From Alphaproteobacteria bacterium (lineage in GTDB: Bacteria > Pseudomonadota > Alphaproteobacteria > Bin95): a DNA stretch of 37,472 bases. Numbering within the stretch: the stretch's first letter is position 1; each line of letters opens with the position of its first letter. The stretch lies in NCBI GenBank assembly GCA_022824105.1, contig JAJEAZ010000158.1, forward strand, positions 1-37,472. The letters run 5' to 3'. Positions 11,978 through 21,816 of this stretch are shown in pieces. The notes below the pieces were generated by a model. That model saw only the letters and a list, made by a program, of their open reading frames with translations, searched no databases and was not told where the DNA came from. The position numbers and the translations under genes were made by a program.

Positions 11978-13296
11978 AAATCGCCATGGTCGGAACCGGC
12001 TATGTCGGCCTCGTATCCGGCGCCGGTTTCTCGGAATTCGGCACGACGGTGGTGTGCGTCGACACGGACGCCGACAAGATCGCCATGCTGCGCAACGGCG
12101 AATTGCCGATCTACGAACCGGGCCTCGACGACCTGGTCGCGCGGAATGTCGAAGCCGGCCGCCTGCACTTCACCGTGTCGCTCGACGAGGCGATGGCCGG
12201 CGCCGAAGCGGTGTTCATCGCCGTCGGCACGCCCTCCCGGCGCGGCGACGGCCATGCCGATCTGAGTTTCGTCCACGCCGCCGCCCGGAACATTGCGGCG
12301 GAGATCCGGGACTATACCGTCGTCGTCACCAAATCGACCGTGCCGGTCGGCACCGGCCGGGACATCGAAGCGATTATCCGCGAGGCCAATCCCGACGCCG
12401 ACTTCGACGTGGCGTCCAACCCGGAATTTCTGCGCGAAGGTTCGGCGATCGGCGATTTCATGCGGCCGGACCGGGTTGTGATCGGTACGGGCAGCCCGCG
12501 TGCGCGCAATGTCATGCGCAAGTTGTACCGCCCGCTCTATCTCATTGAAACGCCCATACTTTTTACCCGGCGCGAAACCTCGGAACTGATCAAATACGCC
12601 GCCAATGCGTTCCTCGCGACCAAGATCACCTTCATCAACGAGATTGCAGACCTTTGCGACCGGGTCGGCGCCGACGTTCATCAGGTTGCGCACGGCATCG
12701 GGCTGGACGGCCGGATCGGGCCGAAATTCCTCCATCCCGGCCCGGGCTACGGCGGTTCCTGCTTTCCCAAGGATTCGCTCGCGCTCGTCCGGACGGCCCG
12801 GGACAGCGGCGCGCCGTTGCGCATCGTCGAGACCGTCGCCGACATCAACGCGACCCGCAAACGCGCGATGGCGCAACGGGCGATCGACGCCTGCGGCGGC
12901 GATGTGGCGGGCCGGCGGATCGCGATTCTTGGCGTCACTTTCAAGCCCGGTACCGACGATATGCGGGAAAGCCCGAGCCTGGAAATCGTGCCGGCGTTGC
13001 AGGCCGCCGGGGCCGATGTCTGCGCCTACGATCCGAAAGGCATGGCGGAGGCCGCGCCGCTGCTGCCCGGCGTCCTCTGGTGCGACGACGCCTACGACGC
13101 CGTCCGGGGCGCCGATGCCGTTGTCATCCTCACGGAATGGAACCAGTTCCGGAACCTCGATCTGGACCGGGTGAAGGCGTCGATGAACGCGCCGGTCTTC
13201 ATCGATTTCCGCAACATCTACAATCCGCGCGACATGGCCGAGGCCGGCTTCCGCTACACTTCGGTCGGCCGGCCGCTCGAGGCGCTGACCGGCTGA
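11974..13296 (+). CDS. ugd: UDP-glucose 6-dehydrogenase
   Basis: The 440-aa enzyme oxidises UDP-glucose to UDP-glucuronate with 2 NAD+. MKIAMVGTGYVGLVSGAGF is the NAD-binding GxGxxG loop. The catalytic cysteine lies in GPGYGGSCFPKDS at Cys263. The C-terminal UDP-binding domain begins near ILGVTFKPGTDDMRESPS. ATG 11974 overlaps the galU stop and gives the canonical N terminus; a much longer open frame upstream is galU read in another phase. Products feed capsule, exopolysaccharide or LPS sugars. Confidence 0.95.
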   Translation: MKIAMVGTGYVGLVSGAGFSEFGTTVVCVDTDADKIAMLRNGELPIYEPGLDDLVARNVEAGRLHFTVSLDEAMAGAEAVFIAVGTPSRRGDGHADLSFVHAAARNIAAEIRDYTVVVTKSTVPVGTGRDIEAIIREANPDADFDVASNPEFLREGSAIGDFMRPDRVVIGTGSPRARNVMRKLYRPLYLIETPILFTRRETSELIKYAANAFLATKITFINEIADLCDRVGADVHQVAHGIGLDGRIGPKFLHPGPGYGGSCFPKDSLALVRTARDSGAPLRIVETVADINATRKRAMAQRAIDACGGDVAGRRIAILGVTFKPGTDDMRESPSLEIVPALQAAGADVCAYDPKGMAEAAPLLPGVLWCDDAYDAVRGADAVVILTEWNQFRNLDLDRVKASMNAPVFIDFRNIYNPRDMAEAGFRYTSVGRPLEALTG

Positions 13297-13797
13297 ATGC
13301 CCGGGCCGGTCGCCTTCTTCTTCTACGGCACCTTGCGGGACGCCGGGGTCCGGCGGATCGTGCTCGGACCGGAGGCGCTGTCGCTGAACGCGGTACCGGC
13401 GACGCTGGAGGGATACCGCTGCGCGCCGGTCGAACGGGGGCGTTTTCCGGGCGTAGTGGCCGAGCGGGGCGCCGCGACGCCGGGCGTGCTGGTGCGCGGC
13501 GTTTCCCTCGATGCCGCCGCCCGGACCGGCTATTTCGAAAGCGAAGGCACCCTTTACGAAGTCGCGCGGAAACCGCTTGCCGTCGCCGGCGGCCGGGACG
13601 CCGAAGCCTGGGTCTACGTCGCCGCTGCGGCCCTGCCGGTCGAGGCGGGCGAATGGCGGTTCGAGGAATGGCGGCGGCGCTGGCGGCCGGCGATCCTGGA
13701 GGATGCAGGGGCGGCGATGGCGGGCGCGACTCCGGCGGAGCTCGGCCGGTATCGCCGGGCCTGGTCCGCCCGGCTCAGCCGCGTGCGGAAGTCCTGA
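13297..13797 (+). CDS. Gamma-glutamylcyclotransferase (AIG2-like) family protein
   Basis: The 166-aa protein starts with PVAFFFYGTLRD, the YGTL nucleotide/gamma-glutamyl-binding loop of the GGCT/AIG2 fold. YFESEGTLYE about 75 residues later holds the likely catalytic glutamate. Members cyclise gamma-glutamyl amines to 5-oxoproline, but substrates of this subfamily are unknown. The ATG follows the ugd stop directly, so it is probably the third gene of the galU-ugd unit. Its 3' end overlaps the convergent carboxypeptidase gene by 23 bp. Confidence 0.82.
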   Translation: MPGPVAFFFYGTLRDAGVRRIVLGPEALSLNAVPATLEGYRCAPVERGRFPGVVAERGAATPGVLVRGVSLDAAARTGYFESEGTLYEVARKPLAVAGGRDAEAWVYVAAAALPVEAGEWRFEEWRRRWRPAILEDAGAAMAGATPAELGRYRRAWSARLSRVRKS

Positions 13798-15505
13798 CCG
13801 CCATGCAGTCGAGGCTGCGCCGTTTCAGGATATGGCAGGCTTCGCGGGCTTCGCTGAAGGAAAGGCCGGTTATGCGGGCCCGGTAGATCGGCCGGCGCGA
13901 CCGGTTCCGTTTCGCCAGGATGCGGTCGTTCGTGCCTTCGGCCAGCCGTTCGGGCAAGGCCTTGTGCGCCCGTTCGAGGCCGCGCCGGGCCCATTTGTAG
14001 CGGGCGAAGGCGCCGACCTGTATTGCATAGCGCGGTTTCGCCTTCTTCCCGCTTCGGCCGGCGACGGTCTTCGCGGCCGGCGCTTTGGCGGCCACCCCGA
14101 TCGAGACCGGCATGCAATCGATGCCGCGCCGCCGCACGGTTCCGCAGGCGCGCTGCGCCTGGCGGAGCCCGAGGCCCATGAGCCGGGCGAGGTAGATGGA
14201 ACGCCGGTTCGCGCGCTTCCGGACGATCGTATGGCTCGCCCGGTGCCGGTAGCTTTTCGGCAAGGCGCGCATCGCCCGCCGGATCGCGGACCGGGCCTGG
14301 TGCCGCCGGTAGAAAGCGCCGACCTGGACGCCGTGGACGCGCCGCCGGTCAGTGTTCGAACGCGCCTCCGCCTGCCGGGCCGGCCGCCGGCCGGGCGCAA
14401 TGCGCGGCGCAGCCACCGCCGACGAAGCGAGGGAAATGTCGATCCGCGGCTTGCCGGGGCGCCTTCTCGGCACGGCGGCGACCAGTTTGCGTTTGCCGGT
14501 GCGGACGGCGGCCTTTGCATGGGCGGTCTCGCTGCGGCGCGCCTTCGTTCCGGCCGGCTTGCCGCCGCCGTCGCGCGTCGCGATACGAACATAGCCGTGG
14601 GGCGTCTTGCGCAGATAGGCCGAACTGCGCGCCGTACGCCATCCGTGCGTCAGCAGCCGGCCGGTTTTCCGGTAGCGGTGCCTCGACGTCCGGGCGCCCA
14701 GTACGACGGTAATCAGCTGGACGTCGCCCTTGCGCGCGCTGGTCACGAGATTGTAGCGCGCCCGGCGCGTGTATCCGGTCTTCATGCCGTCGACCCGGGG
14801 ATTCGATCGGAGCAGCCGGTTGGTATTGCGGAACGTGCGTCGGCCGAAACGGTAGAACCGGGTCGAGAAAACGTCTGAATACTGCGGAAAATGGTGGATC
14901 AGCGACCGGGCCAGGATCGCCATGTCCCTGGCTGTCGTCCGCTGGCCGCGGGCGGGCAGGCCGGAGGCCGTGCCGAAGACCGTACGGCGCATGCCGAGCT
15001 GGCGCGCGCGCTGCGTCATCAGCCGGGCGAAGCGGCGTTCGCTGCCGGCGATCTTTTCCGCCAGGGCTGCAGCGGCGTCGTTCGCCGACTTGATGGCGGT
15101 CCCGTAGACCAGATCGCGCACCCGGACGCGCTGGCCGGTGCGGAGGTAGAGCTTCGAGGGCTGGCGGGTCGCCGCGTAGCGGGAAATCCGCACCCTCGTG
15201 TTCCAGCCGAAACGCCCGCGCGAAATGGCCTCGAAGGTGAGGTAGAGCGTCATCAGCTTGCTGAGCGACGCCGGCGGATGGCGCGCGTCCGCATTGTGCG
15301 ACTGGAGCACCAGGCCGCTCCGGGCGTCGATCGTGATCGACGACTTCGTGTACGCCCCGGCAGGGCCGGCCCCGGCCGCGGCAACGAGGCCGCCTGCCAG
15401 GAGAGCGGCCGCAACGATACGTCCGGCCGGACGCATTCGCCCTTCGGCGCGCAATACCGATCCGCTGGCCGGTTTCCCGGCTGTCAGGCCCACGCCATTC
15501 ATCAC
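13775..15505 (-). CDS. D-alanyl-D-alanine carboxypeptidase with two C-terminal SPOR-type repeats
   Basis: The 576-aa secreted enzyme is a class-A PBP5-type peptidase (S11). Motifs are SLSK (Ser80 nucleophile, Lys83), SAN in AIKSANDAAAALAEK, and KTG in DGMKTGYTRRARYN. A signal peptide with a hydrophobic core lies at about residues 29-51, ending AGA. After an Arg/Ala-rich basic linker come two SPOR-like repeats, each beginning VQVGAF and ending in a Cys-containing strand, which should bind denuded peptidoglycan at the septum. ATG 15505 gives a 28-residue n-region; the in-frame ATG 15436 would give a more usual signal peptide. The gene trims peptide stems during growth or division. Confidence 0.88.
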   Translation of the reverse strand: MMNGVGLTAGKPASGSVLRAEGRMRPAGRIVAAALLAGGLVAAAGAGPAGAYTKSSITIDARSGLVLQSHNADARHPPASLSKLMTLYLTFEAISRGRFGWNTRVRISRYAATRQPSKLYLRTGQRVRVRDLVYGTAIKSANDAAAALAEKIAGSERRFARLMTQRARQLGMRRTVFGTASGLPARGQRTTARDMAILARSLIHHFPQYSDVFSTRFYRFGRRTFRNTNRLLRSNPRVDGMKTGYTRRARYNLVTSARKGDVQLITVVLGARTSRHRYRKTGRLLTHGWRTARSSAYLRKTPHGYVRIATRDGGGKPAGTKARRSETAHAKAAVRTGKRKLVAAVPRRRPGKPRIDISLASSAVAAPRIAPGRRPARQAEARSNTDRRRVHGVQVGAFYRRHQARSAIRRAMRALPKSYRHRASHTIVRKRANRRSIYLARLMGLGLRQAQRACGTVRRRGIDCMPVSIGVAAKAPAAKTVAGRSGKKAKPRYAIQVGAFARYKWARRGLERAHKALPERLAEGTNDRILAKRNRSRRPIYRARITGLSFSEAREACHILKRRSLDCMAVRTSARG

Positions 15506-15938
15506 GGAGCTATCCCGGTCCCCAACCGAACTGTTTCAGCCTTCGAAACGCCCCCGCCGCGACGGACAGCGGTTCGGTACGGATACTCTTTCCGCACTCC
15601 GCATCGTTTCGCAGGCACAGGCGGTGTTTTCCGCCCCGAACTGCCGGTCGTTGCCGGTCGTCCCCGCGTTCGGCTTGTTACGTCACCGGATAGAAATCCT
15701 AAGATAGACGAACCGATGGCATATGTCAAAAAATACTTGTCGCGGATCGAATCGGGCCGGGCCGGGCCTTTCCGGGCGGCCCGGCGGATGCCGAATTTCG
15801 ATCTTCACCGGAGACTTTGCTTTGCCCTATCATTCCCTACCTAAGGGTGGGCGACGCGCCGGTCCGCCGGCCGGCGCGGGAAGCCCGCGGACAGACGGGA
15901 ACGAGGCGGAAAGAGCGGCCTGGAATGAGCGAGTTGCA
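15506..15938. other. Divergent region between the carboxypeptidase gene and clpS
   Basis: No gene is supported. An open frame continuous with clpS extends back to 15723, but its composition is unlike ClpS N termini. AT-rich pockets near 15670-15740 could hold promoters for either gene; a possible -35/-10 pair (TTGTTA and TAAGAT) has a 19-bp spacer, so it is weak. Confidence 0.4.
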
Positions 15939-16262
15939 ATGAGCGATAGGGACCGCAACGGCGGCGACGGTCAGACGGGCGTCATCGTCCGGTCGAAAAC
16001 CAGGACCAAGAAGCCGGCGCTCTACAAGGTGCTGATGCTGAACGACGACTACACGCCGATGGAGTTCGTCGTTCATGTGCTGGAGCGTTATTTCGGCAAG
16101 AGCCGGGAGGAGGCGACCCGCATCATGCTGCACGTCCACCAGCGCGGCGTCGGCGTCTGCGGCGTCTATACCTACGAGATCGCGGAGACCAAGGTGAACC
16201 AGACCATGGAACTGGCGCGCAAGCACCAGCATCCGCTGCAATGCACCCTGGAGAAGGAATAA
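15939..16262 (+). CDS. clpS: ATP-dependent Clp protease adaptor ClpS
   Basis: The 107-aa adaptor delivers N-degron substrates to ClpAP. After a disordered N terminus ([14 protein letters not shown]) it shows [20 protein letters not shown], with the [10 protein letters not shown] segment forming the N-end-rule pocket. The helical [20 protein letters not shown] and the closing [11 protein letters not shown] complete the fold. ATG 15939 gives the usual family length. clpA follows 119 bp downstream, the standard arrangement. Confidence 0.95.
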   Translation: MSDRDRNGGDGQTGVIVRSKTRTKKPALYKVLMLNDDYTPMEFVVHVLERYFGKSREEATRIMLHVHQRGVGVCGVYTYEIAETKVNQTMELARKHQHPLQCTLEKE

Positions 16263-16264
16263 CC

Positions 16265-16298
16265 GGGGAAAAGGAATGATCGGGGAAAAGGAATGATC
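16265..16298. repeat. 17-bp perfect tandem duplication between clpS and clpA
   Basis: GGGGAAAAGGAATGATC occurs at 16265-16281 and again at 16282-16298. A degenerate third copy just upstream contains the clpS stop codon, so the repeat seems to have grown out of the end of clpS. It places purine-rich, Shine-Dalgarno-like AAGGA strings in the gap but about 90 bases from the clpA start. Confidence 0.85.
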
Positions 16299-16381
16299 GG
16301 CTGAGGGGCGCCCGCCCCGCAGGCAAGACTCAAGGACAACACGGGCCCAGGCAACACCGGGACAAGCAGAAAGCCGCCGCA

Positions 16382-18727
16382 ATGCTGTCAGCAAATCTCG
16401 AACGCAGTCTCCATCGTGCGCTGGCGCTCGCCAACGAGCGGAGCCACGAATTTGCGACGCTGGAGCATCTGCTGCTGTCCCTGGTCGAGGACCAGGACGC
16501 GCTTTCCGTCCTGCGCGCCTGCAACGTCGACGTCGACAGGCTGCGCGCCGAGGTCTCGGACTACATCGACACCGAACTGACCGGCCTGGCCACCGACCGG
16601 GACGAGGACGCCAAGCCGACGGCCGGCTTCCAGCGCGTCCTCCAGCGCGCCGCGATCCACGTCCAATCCTCCGGGCGCGAGGAGGTCACCGGCGCCAACG
16701 TCATCGTCGCCATGTTCGCCGAGCGCGAGTCCCACGCGGTCTATTTCCTGCAGGAGCAGGACATGACGCGCTTCGACGCGGTCAACTACATCTCCCACGG
16801 CATCGCCAAGGTGCCGGGCGAGGACGGCGCGCGCACGCCGGAAGGCGCCGACGAGGACGCGAGCGGGGAATCGGTCGTCAAGCAGGGCACGGAGGCGTTG
16901 GCCGCCTACTGCGTCGACCTCAACGCCAAGGCGGCGGACGGCCGGATCGATCCGCTGATCGGCCGGGAGGCCGAAGTCGAGCGCACCGTCCAGATCCTGT
17001 GCCGGCGGACCAAGAACAACCCGCTCTATGTCGGCGACCCGGGCGTCGGCAAGACGGCGATCGCCGAAGGCCTGGCGCGCCGGATCGTCAACGGCGAAGT
17101 GCCGGAGGTGCTGGGCGAATCGACGATCTACGCCCTCGACATGGGCGCGCTGCTCGCCGGCACCCGCTATCGCGGCGATTTCGAGGAGCGGCTCAAGGCG
17201 GTGCTGAAGGAGCTGGAGAACACGCCCGGCGCCGTCCTGTTCATCGACGAAATCCACACGGTGATCGGCGCCGGCGCGACCAGCGGCGGCTCGATGGACG
17301 CGTCCAACCTGCTCAAGCCGGCCTTGCAGAGCGGCGCGCTGCGCTGCATCGGCTCGACGACCTACAAGGAATTCCGCAACTATTTCGAGAAGGACCGCGC
17401 GCTTGTCCGCCGCTTCCAGAAGATCGACATCCACGAGCCGTCGCTCAAGGATTCGGTCAAGATCCTGCGCGGCCTCAAGCCCTATTACGAAGAGCATCAC
17501 GGCGTGCGCTACACGAGCGACGCGCTGACCGCCGCGGTCGACCTGTCGGCCCGCTACATCCACGACCGCAAGCTGCCCGACAAGGCGATCGACGTGATCG
17601 ACGAGGTCGGCGCGGCGCAGAACCTGGTGGCGCCGTCGAAGCGCAGGAAGTCCATCGCGGTGCGCGACATCGAGGACGTCGTCGCCAAGATCGCGCGGAT
17701 TCCGCCCAAGAACGTTTCGCGCGACGACAAGGAGACGCTGCGCAACCTGGAGCGCGACCTCAAGCGCATGGTCTTCGGCCAGGACAAGGCGATCGACGCG
17801 CTGGTCGCCGCGATCAAGCTGGCGCGCGCCGGCCTGCGCGAACCGGAAAAGCCGATCGGCAACTACCTGTTCTCCGGCCCGACCGGCGTGGGCAAGACCG
17901 AGGTCGCCCGCCAGCTCGCCATGACGCTGGGCGTCGAACTGGTCCGCTTCGACATGTCGGAATATATGGAGCGCCACAGCGTCTCGCGCCTGATCGGCGC
18001 GCCGCCCGGCTATGTCGGCTTCGACCAGGGCGGCCTGATGACCGACGCGATCGACCAGAATCCCTATGCGGTGATGCTGCTGGACGAGATCGAGAAGGCC
18101 CATCCCGACCTGTTCAACGTGCTGCTCCAGATCATGGATCACGGCAAGCTGACCGACCATAACGGCAAGCAGATCGATTTCCGCAACGTCATCCTGATCA
18201 TGACGACCAACGCCGGCGCCGCGGACCTGGCGAAGACGGCGATCGGCTTCGGCCGGACGGTCCGCGAAGGCGACGACAAGGAAGCCATCGACCGCATGTT
18301 CTCGCCGGAATTCCGCAACCGGCTCGACGCGACCATCGGCTTCGCCAGCCTGCCGCCGGAGATCGTCCGCCTGGTCGTCGACAAGTTCGTCATGCAGCTC
18401 GAGGAGCAGCTCGCCGACCGGGGCGTGACCATCGAGCTGGACGACCCGGCGCGGAGCTGGCTGGCCGAGAAGGGCTACGATCCGAAGATGGGCGCCCGGC
18501 CGCTGGCGCGCCAGATCCAGGAGCATCTCAAGAAACCGCTGTCCGAGGAGCTGCTGTTCGGCGAACTCGTCAAGGGCGGCTCGGTGCTGGTCTCGCTCAA
18601 GGACGGCAAGCTCGATTTCAAGGCCCTCAAGAGCCCGGCCGCGCGCAAGAAGGGCGCCGGCCGGAAGGCGTCCGCCAGGGCGGAGGGCGCAGCGGACGAA
18701 CCGGCGGTCGAACCCGAAGACGCCTGA
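16382..18727 (+). CDS. clpA: ATP-dependent Clp protease ATP-binding subunit ClpA
   Basis: The 781-aa AAA+ unfoldase feeds substrates to ClpP. The Clp N domain spans residues about 1-140 ([20 protein letters not shown]). D1 has Walker [10 protein letters not shown] (Lys224) and Walker [11 protein letters not shown]2 has Walker [10 protein letters not shown] (Lys505) and Walker [14 protein letters not shown], followed by the ClpB D2 small domain. The lack of a long middle coiled coil separates it from ClpB. The final 35 residues are Lys/Ala/Glu-rich and variable. The ATG at 16382 gives the standard start; its ribosome binding site is weak. Confidence 0.96.
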   Translation: MLSANLERSLHRALALANERSHEFATLEHLLLSLVEDQDALSVLRACNVDVDRLRAEVSDYIDTELTGLATDRDEDAKPTAGFQRVLQRAAIHVQSSGREEVTGANVIVAMFAERESHAVYFLQEQDMTRFDAVNYISHGIAKVPGEDGARTPEGADEDASGESVVKQGTEALAAYCVDLNAKAADGRIDPLIGREAEVERTVQILCRRTKNNPLYVGDPGVGKTAIAEGLARRIVNGEVPEVLGESTIYALDMGALLAGTRYRGDFEERLKAVLKELENTPGAVLFIDEIHTVIGAGATSGGSMDASNLLKPALQSGALRCIGSTTYKEFRNYFEKDRALVRRFQKIDIHEPSLKDSVKILRGLKPYYEEHHGVRYTSDALTAAVDLSARYIHDRKLPDKAIDVIDEVGAAQNLVAPSKRRKSIAVRDIEDVVAKIARIPPKNVSRDDKETLRNLERDLKRMVFGQDKAIDALVAAIKLARAGLREPEKPIGNYLFSGPTGVGKTEVARQLAMTLGVELVRFDMSEYMERHSVSRLIGAPPGYVGFDQGGLMTDAIDQNPYAVMLLDEIEKAHPDLFNVLLQIMDHGKLTDHNGKQIDFRNVILIMTTNAGAADLAKTAIGFGRTVREGDDKEAIDRMFSPEFRNRLDATIGFASLPPEIVRLVVDKFVMQLEEQLADRGVTIELDDPARSWLAEKGYDPKMGARPLARQIQEHLKKPLSEELLFGELVKGGSVLVSLKDGKLDFKALKSPAARKKGAGRKASARAEGAADEPAVEPEDA

Positions 18728-18734
18728 ATTGCCG

Positions 18735-18906
18735 TCCTTCGATACGCCCCTTCGATACGCCCCGTCCTGGCGGCCGGGGCTACTCAGGATGAGGTAGAGG
18801 GGGTGTTGAGGTTTTCGAACCCCCAACCCCTCATCCCGAGTAGGCGCTCCAGCGCCGTATCGAGGGGCCCTCATCCCGAGTAGGCGCGTCAGCGCCGTAT
18901 CGAGGG
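18735..18906. repeat. Dispersed intergenic repeat: two direct copies plus an inverted half
   Basis: Two 38-bp copies (18829-18866 and 18869-18906) share CCTCATCCCGAG, TAGGCG and CGCCGTATCGAGGG and differ at two positions. Upstream, TTCGATACGCCCC near 18738-18762 and CTACTCAGGATGAGG near 18780-18794 form an inverted, degenerate version. The whole gap between clpA and the convergent FemAB-like gene is therefore repeat DNA, able to form hairpins that could end transcription from both sides. Confidence 0.8.
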
Positions 18907-18916
18907 ACGCCGTTCT

Positions 18917-20083
18917 TTACCCGCCGCCCGCTTGCCGGTAGGGCGAGTGGCGGGACATGATCCGCATCTCGTGCAGGATCGCCGCGCTCTCGCGCTTGAG
19001 GAAATCCTCGACGGCGTTGCGGAAGCCCTTGTCGGCGATCCAGTGGGCGCTCCAGGTCTCGGCCGGCAGGTAGCCGCGCTGGACCTTGTGCGGCCCCTGG
19101 GTGCCGGCCTCGACCCGGCCCAGGCCGCGCGCGATGGCGAAGTCGATGGCCTGGTAGTAGCAGGTCTCGAAATGGAGGAACTTCACGTCCGCCGCGCAGC
19201 CCCAGTTGCGGCCGTAGAGCGCGTCGGCGCCGATGAAGTTGAGCGCCCCGGCGACCGGCGCGCCGTCCGCCGTCGCCCAGATCAGCGCCACCCTGTCCGC
19301 CATCCGCTCGTGCAGCATCCGGAAGAAGGCGCGGGTGAGATAGGGATAGCCCCATTTGCGGTCGTAGGTATCGGTGTAGAAGCGGTGGAAGACGTCCCAG
19401 TGCTCGCCGCGCAGGTCGCCGCCGGTCAGCGCCCGGACGTCGAGGCCGGCCGCGGCGACGGCGGCGCGTTCCTTGCGGATCGCCTTGCGCTTGCGCGAGG
19501 CCAGCGCGCCGAGAAACTCGTCGAAGCTGGCGTAGCCCCGGTTGTGCCAGTGATACTGGAAGGCCCGGCGGCGCAGCAGGCCGAGGTCTTCGGCCAGCGC
19601 GGCTTCCGGCTCCGTCGGGAAGGTGATGTGCAGGTTGGTCACGCCGATGCGCCCGGCGATGCGCACCAGCGCGCCGGCCAGGGTGCGTTGGAGCTCCGCC
19701 CGGCGCGGCCCCGGCGGCGCCAGCAGGCGCGGCCCGGTCACCGGCGTGAAGGGCACGGCGACGATCAGCTTGGGATAATAGCGCCCGCCGGCCCGCTCGT
19801 AGGCGTCGGCCCAGCCCCAGTCGAAGACGTATTCGCCCTGGGAGTGGTTTTTCAGATACATCGGCGCGACGGCGAGCACCGTCCCGGCCCGGTCCTCCAG
19901 GACGGCGTGCTGCGGCAGCCAGCCGGCCTCGGCCCCGACCGAGCCGCTCTCCTCCAGCGCGTTCAGGAACTCCCAGGAGAGGAAGGGGTTGTCCGTCCCG
20001 GCGCAGCGGTCCCACACCGCCCGGTCGATCCGCGCGACCGCATCGACGGTGCGGACGGCGAAGGTTTCGGCGCCGTCAGGCAC
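18917..20083 (-). CDS. FemAB-like/GNAT-fold protein (COG3146, DUF482)
   Basis: The 388-aa cytosolic protein matches the peptidogalycan-biosynthesis-like GNAT family. Typical segments are NPFLSWEFLNALEESGSVG, FDWGWADAYERAGGRYYPKL, SRKRKAIRKER, TYDRKWGYPYLTRAFF, and near the end GRVEAGTQGPHKVQRGYLP with HWIADKGFRNAV. The fold is a double acyltransferase similar to FemX enzymes, which add amino acids from tRNA to cell-wall peptides; no activity is established for this family. The gene converges on clpA and lies downstream of the M48 peptidase gene on the same strand, 152 bp away. Confidence 0.86.
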   Translation of the reverse strand: MPDGAETFAVRTVDAVARIDRAVWDRCAGTDNPFLSWEFLNALEESGSVGAEAGWLPQHAVLEDRAGTVLAVAPMYLKNHSQGEYVFDWGWADAYERAGGRYYPKLIVAVPFTPVTGPRLLAPPGPRRAELQRTLAGALVRIAGRIGVTNLHITFPTEPEAALAEDLGLLRRRAFQYHWHNRGYASFDEFLGALASRKRKAIRKERAAVAAAGLDVRALTGGDLRGEHWDVFHRFYTDTYDRKWGYPYLTRAFFRMLHERMADRVALIWATADGAPVAGALNFIGADALYGRNWGCAADVKFLHFETCYYQAIDFAIARGLGRVEAGTQGPHKVQRGYLPAETWSAHWIADKGFRNAVEDFLKRESAAILHEMRIMSRHSPYRQAGGG

Positions 20084-20235
20084 GCCCGGACTGCCGGATC
20101 CGCGACTGCCCGCCCCGCAGGGCGGCGGCTTCGCCGGTTCGTCGCGCCGTGCCGGAATCCGTCATGTGCTGCCTCGCGCTTGCCGCCGCCCGGCGGCGAC
20201 CGGGGCCGCCGCAGTACAGTCTACGGATAATCTGG

Positions 20236-21816
20236 CTACGGATAATAGCGCCGTAATTCCCGCACGTCGTCCGGAATGCGGGCGCGGACGACCCGGGCCT
20301 CGGCCTTGGCCGCTTCCTTCGGGCCGACGATGACGCCGGCATCGAGCTCGAACGAGCCGCGGGCGCCCAGGCTGGGCAGGTGCAGCCGGTTCCAGATCGG
20401 CCGGTTGCCGACGCGGCCGCTGAGGCTGACCGTAATGCCGGTAAGGCGGTAGCCGGTCCGGTTCGACACGCGCACAAGGAGCCGCCGGAACCGGAACACC
20501 GGCCGCGCCGTGACGTAGCGGCCGGGGTTTTCCGCGATGTCCAGCACGGCGTAGCGCGCCCGCGCCGCCTCGCCGACATCGCCCCTGGCGTTGGCCGCGG
20601 CGGCGAACAGGGTCTTGGCGCGGCTGCTGTCGCCCTGGGCGATGGCGATGCTGCCCAGGGAGTAGCCGGCCAGCGACGTCGGCAGAAGACTGTAGCTGCG
20701 CGAGAGGTCGGCGCGCGCCGACCCCCGCCGGCCCAGCGCGGAACGGGCCAGGCCGCGCCCGAGATAGTGCTCGTAGAACTCCGAATCGCGCCGGATCGCG
20801 TTGTCGTAGGCCGCGACCGCCGCCTCGTAGCGGCCCATGCGGGCGAGGATCTGGCCTTTGAGGCCGCGGAACTGCGCCTCCTGCGGCACGCGGGCGATCG
20901 CCGTCTCGATCAGGGGCAGCGCGCGCGCCGGCGCCGACGTCATGACCCGGCGCGCCCTGTCCGCCGTCGCATAGGCCTTGCGGCGCGCGCGCAGCCAGGC
21001 CAGCGCCCGGTCGTAGCGCTTGCGGCCGAAATCGCCGCCCGGCGGGTATTTCCCGAGCGCCTTGCGGTTGTTCTTCACCCGCTCCTTCGACGGCGGATGG
21101 GTCGCGAACAGGCCGGTCAGCCAGTCCTGCCGCCGCCCCTTGCTGAGCGCCAGGAACTTCTGCTGGAGGGTGACCGCGGCGCGCGTGTCGTAGCCCGCCT
21201 TGTGCATGTATTTCATGCCGTAGAAATCGGCCTCGCGCTCGGCGCCGCGGCTGTAGCTCCGGTTGACGAGCTGGAAGGCGAGGCCGGTGCCGCCGAGGAT
21301 GTAGTTGATATTGCGCGAATCGCGGCCGGCCAGCGCGATGGCGATCTGCGCGGCGCCGAACAGCAGGTTGCGGGTCAGCGCCTGGCCGCCGTGGCGCGCC
21401 GCGGCGTGGACGACCTCGTGGGACAGCACGGCGGCGAGCTCGGCCTCGTTCTCCATTTCCAGCAGCAGGCCGCGGTTGACGGCGATCTTGCCGCCGGGCA
21501 GGGCCCAGGCGTTCGGCACGCCGTTGTTGATGACGACGAACTCGTAGGGCAGCTTCGTGCGGTCGCTGACCTTCGCGACGCGCCGGCCGACCTGCCGGAC
21601 ATAGGCGGCAAGCCGCGGATCGGTCTTGAAGCGCCCGCCCTGGGCCTGCAGCAGCGGCCGGTAATGCTGCTTGCCGAGGTCGATCTCGTCCCGCGTCGAA
21701 TAGGGCGCGAACTCCTTCTTGCCGGTGACGGGGTTCTTCGAGCAGCCGGCGAGCAGGGCGCCCGCAAGGAGTAGAGCGAGAGGGAGGGCGGGCTTTACCC
21801 GCGGGATGAGCGTCAT
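20236..21816 (-). CDS. M48-family metalloprotease lipoprotein with TPR-like repeats (BepA-like)
   Basis: The 526-aa protein has a lipoprotein signal with lipobox LLAGC (Cys25), then an M48 zinc-peptidase domain with HEVVH (His133, Glu134, His137). The third zinc ligand lies in a later glutamate of the AEREADFYGMKYM helix. The second half holds TPR-like helical repeats (APARALPLIETAIARVPQEA, then MGRYEAAVAAYDNAI), followed by a beta-rich tail. This layout is that of periplasmic BepA/YfgC-type proteases involved in outer-membrane protein quality control. ATG 21816 is chosen because it starts the signal peptide and has GACGGA upstream. An in-frame ATG at 21891 would put 25 polar residues, including a DFHRDFHRDG duplication, ahead of the signal. 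Confidence 0.88.
   Translation of the reverse strand: MTLIPRVKPALPLALLLAGALLAGCSKNPVTGKKEFAPYSTRDEIDLGKQHYRPLLQAQGGRFKTDPRLAAYVRQVGRRVAKVSDRTKLPYEFVVINNGVPNAWALPGGKIAVNRGLLLEMENEAELAAVLSHEVVHAAARHGGQALTRNLLFGAAQIAIALAGRDSRNINYILGGTGLAFQLVNRSYSRGAEREADFYGMKYMHKAGYDTRAAVTLQQKFLALSKGRRQDWLTGLFATHPPSKERVKNNRKALGKYPPGGDFGRKRYDRALAWLRARRKAYATADRARRVMTSAPARALPLIETAIARVPQEAQFRGLKGQILARMGRYEAAVAAYDNAIRRDSEFYEHYLGRGLARSALGRRGSARADLSRSYSLLPTSLAGYSLGSIAIAQGDSSRAKTLFAAAANARGDVGEAARARYAVLDIAENPGRYVTARPVFRFRRLLVRVSNRTGYRLTGITVSLSGRVGNRPIWNRLHLPSLGARGSFELDAGVIVGPKEAAKAEARVVRARIPDDVRELRRYYP

Noticed and set aside
16388-18874. An 828-codon minus-strand frame opposite clpA
   Set aside because: Antisense of clpA; no start signal or family features.
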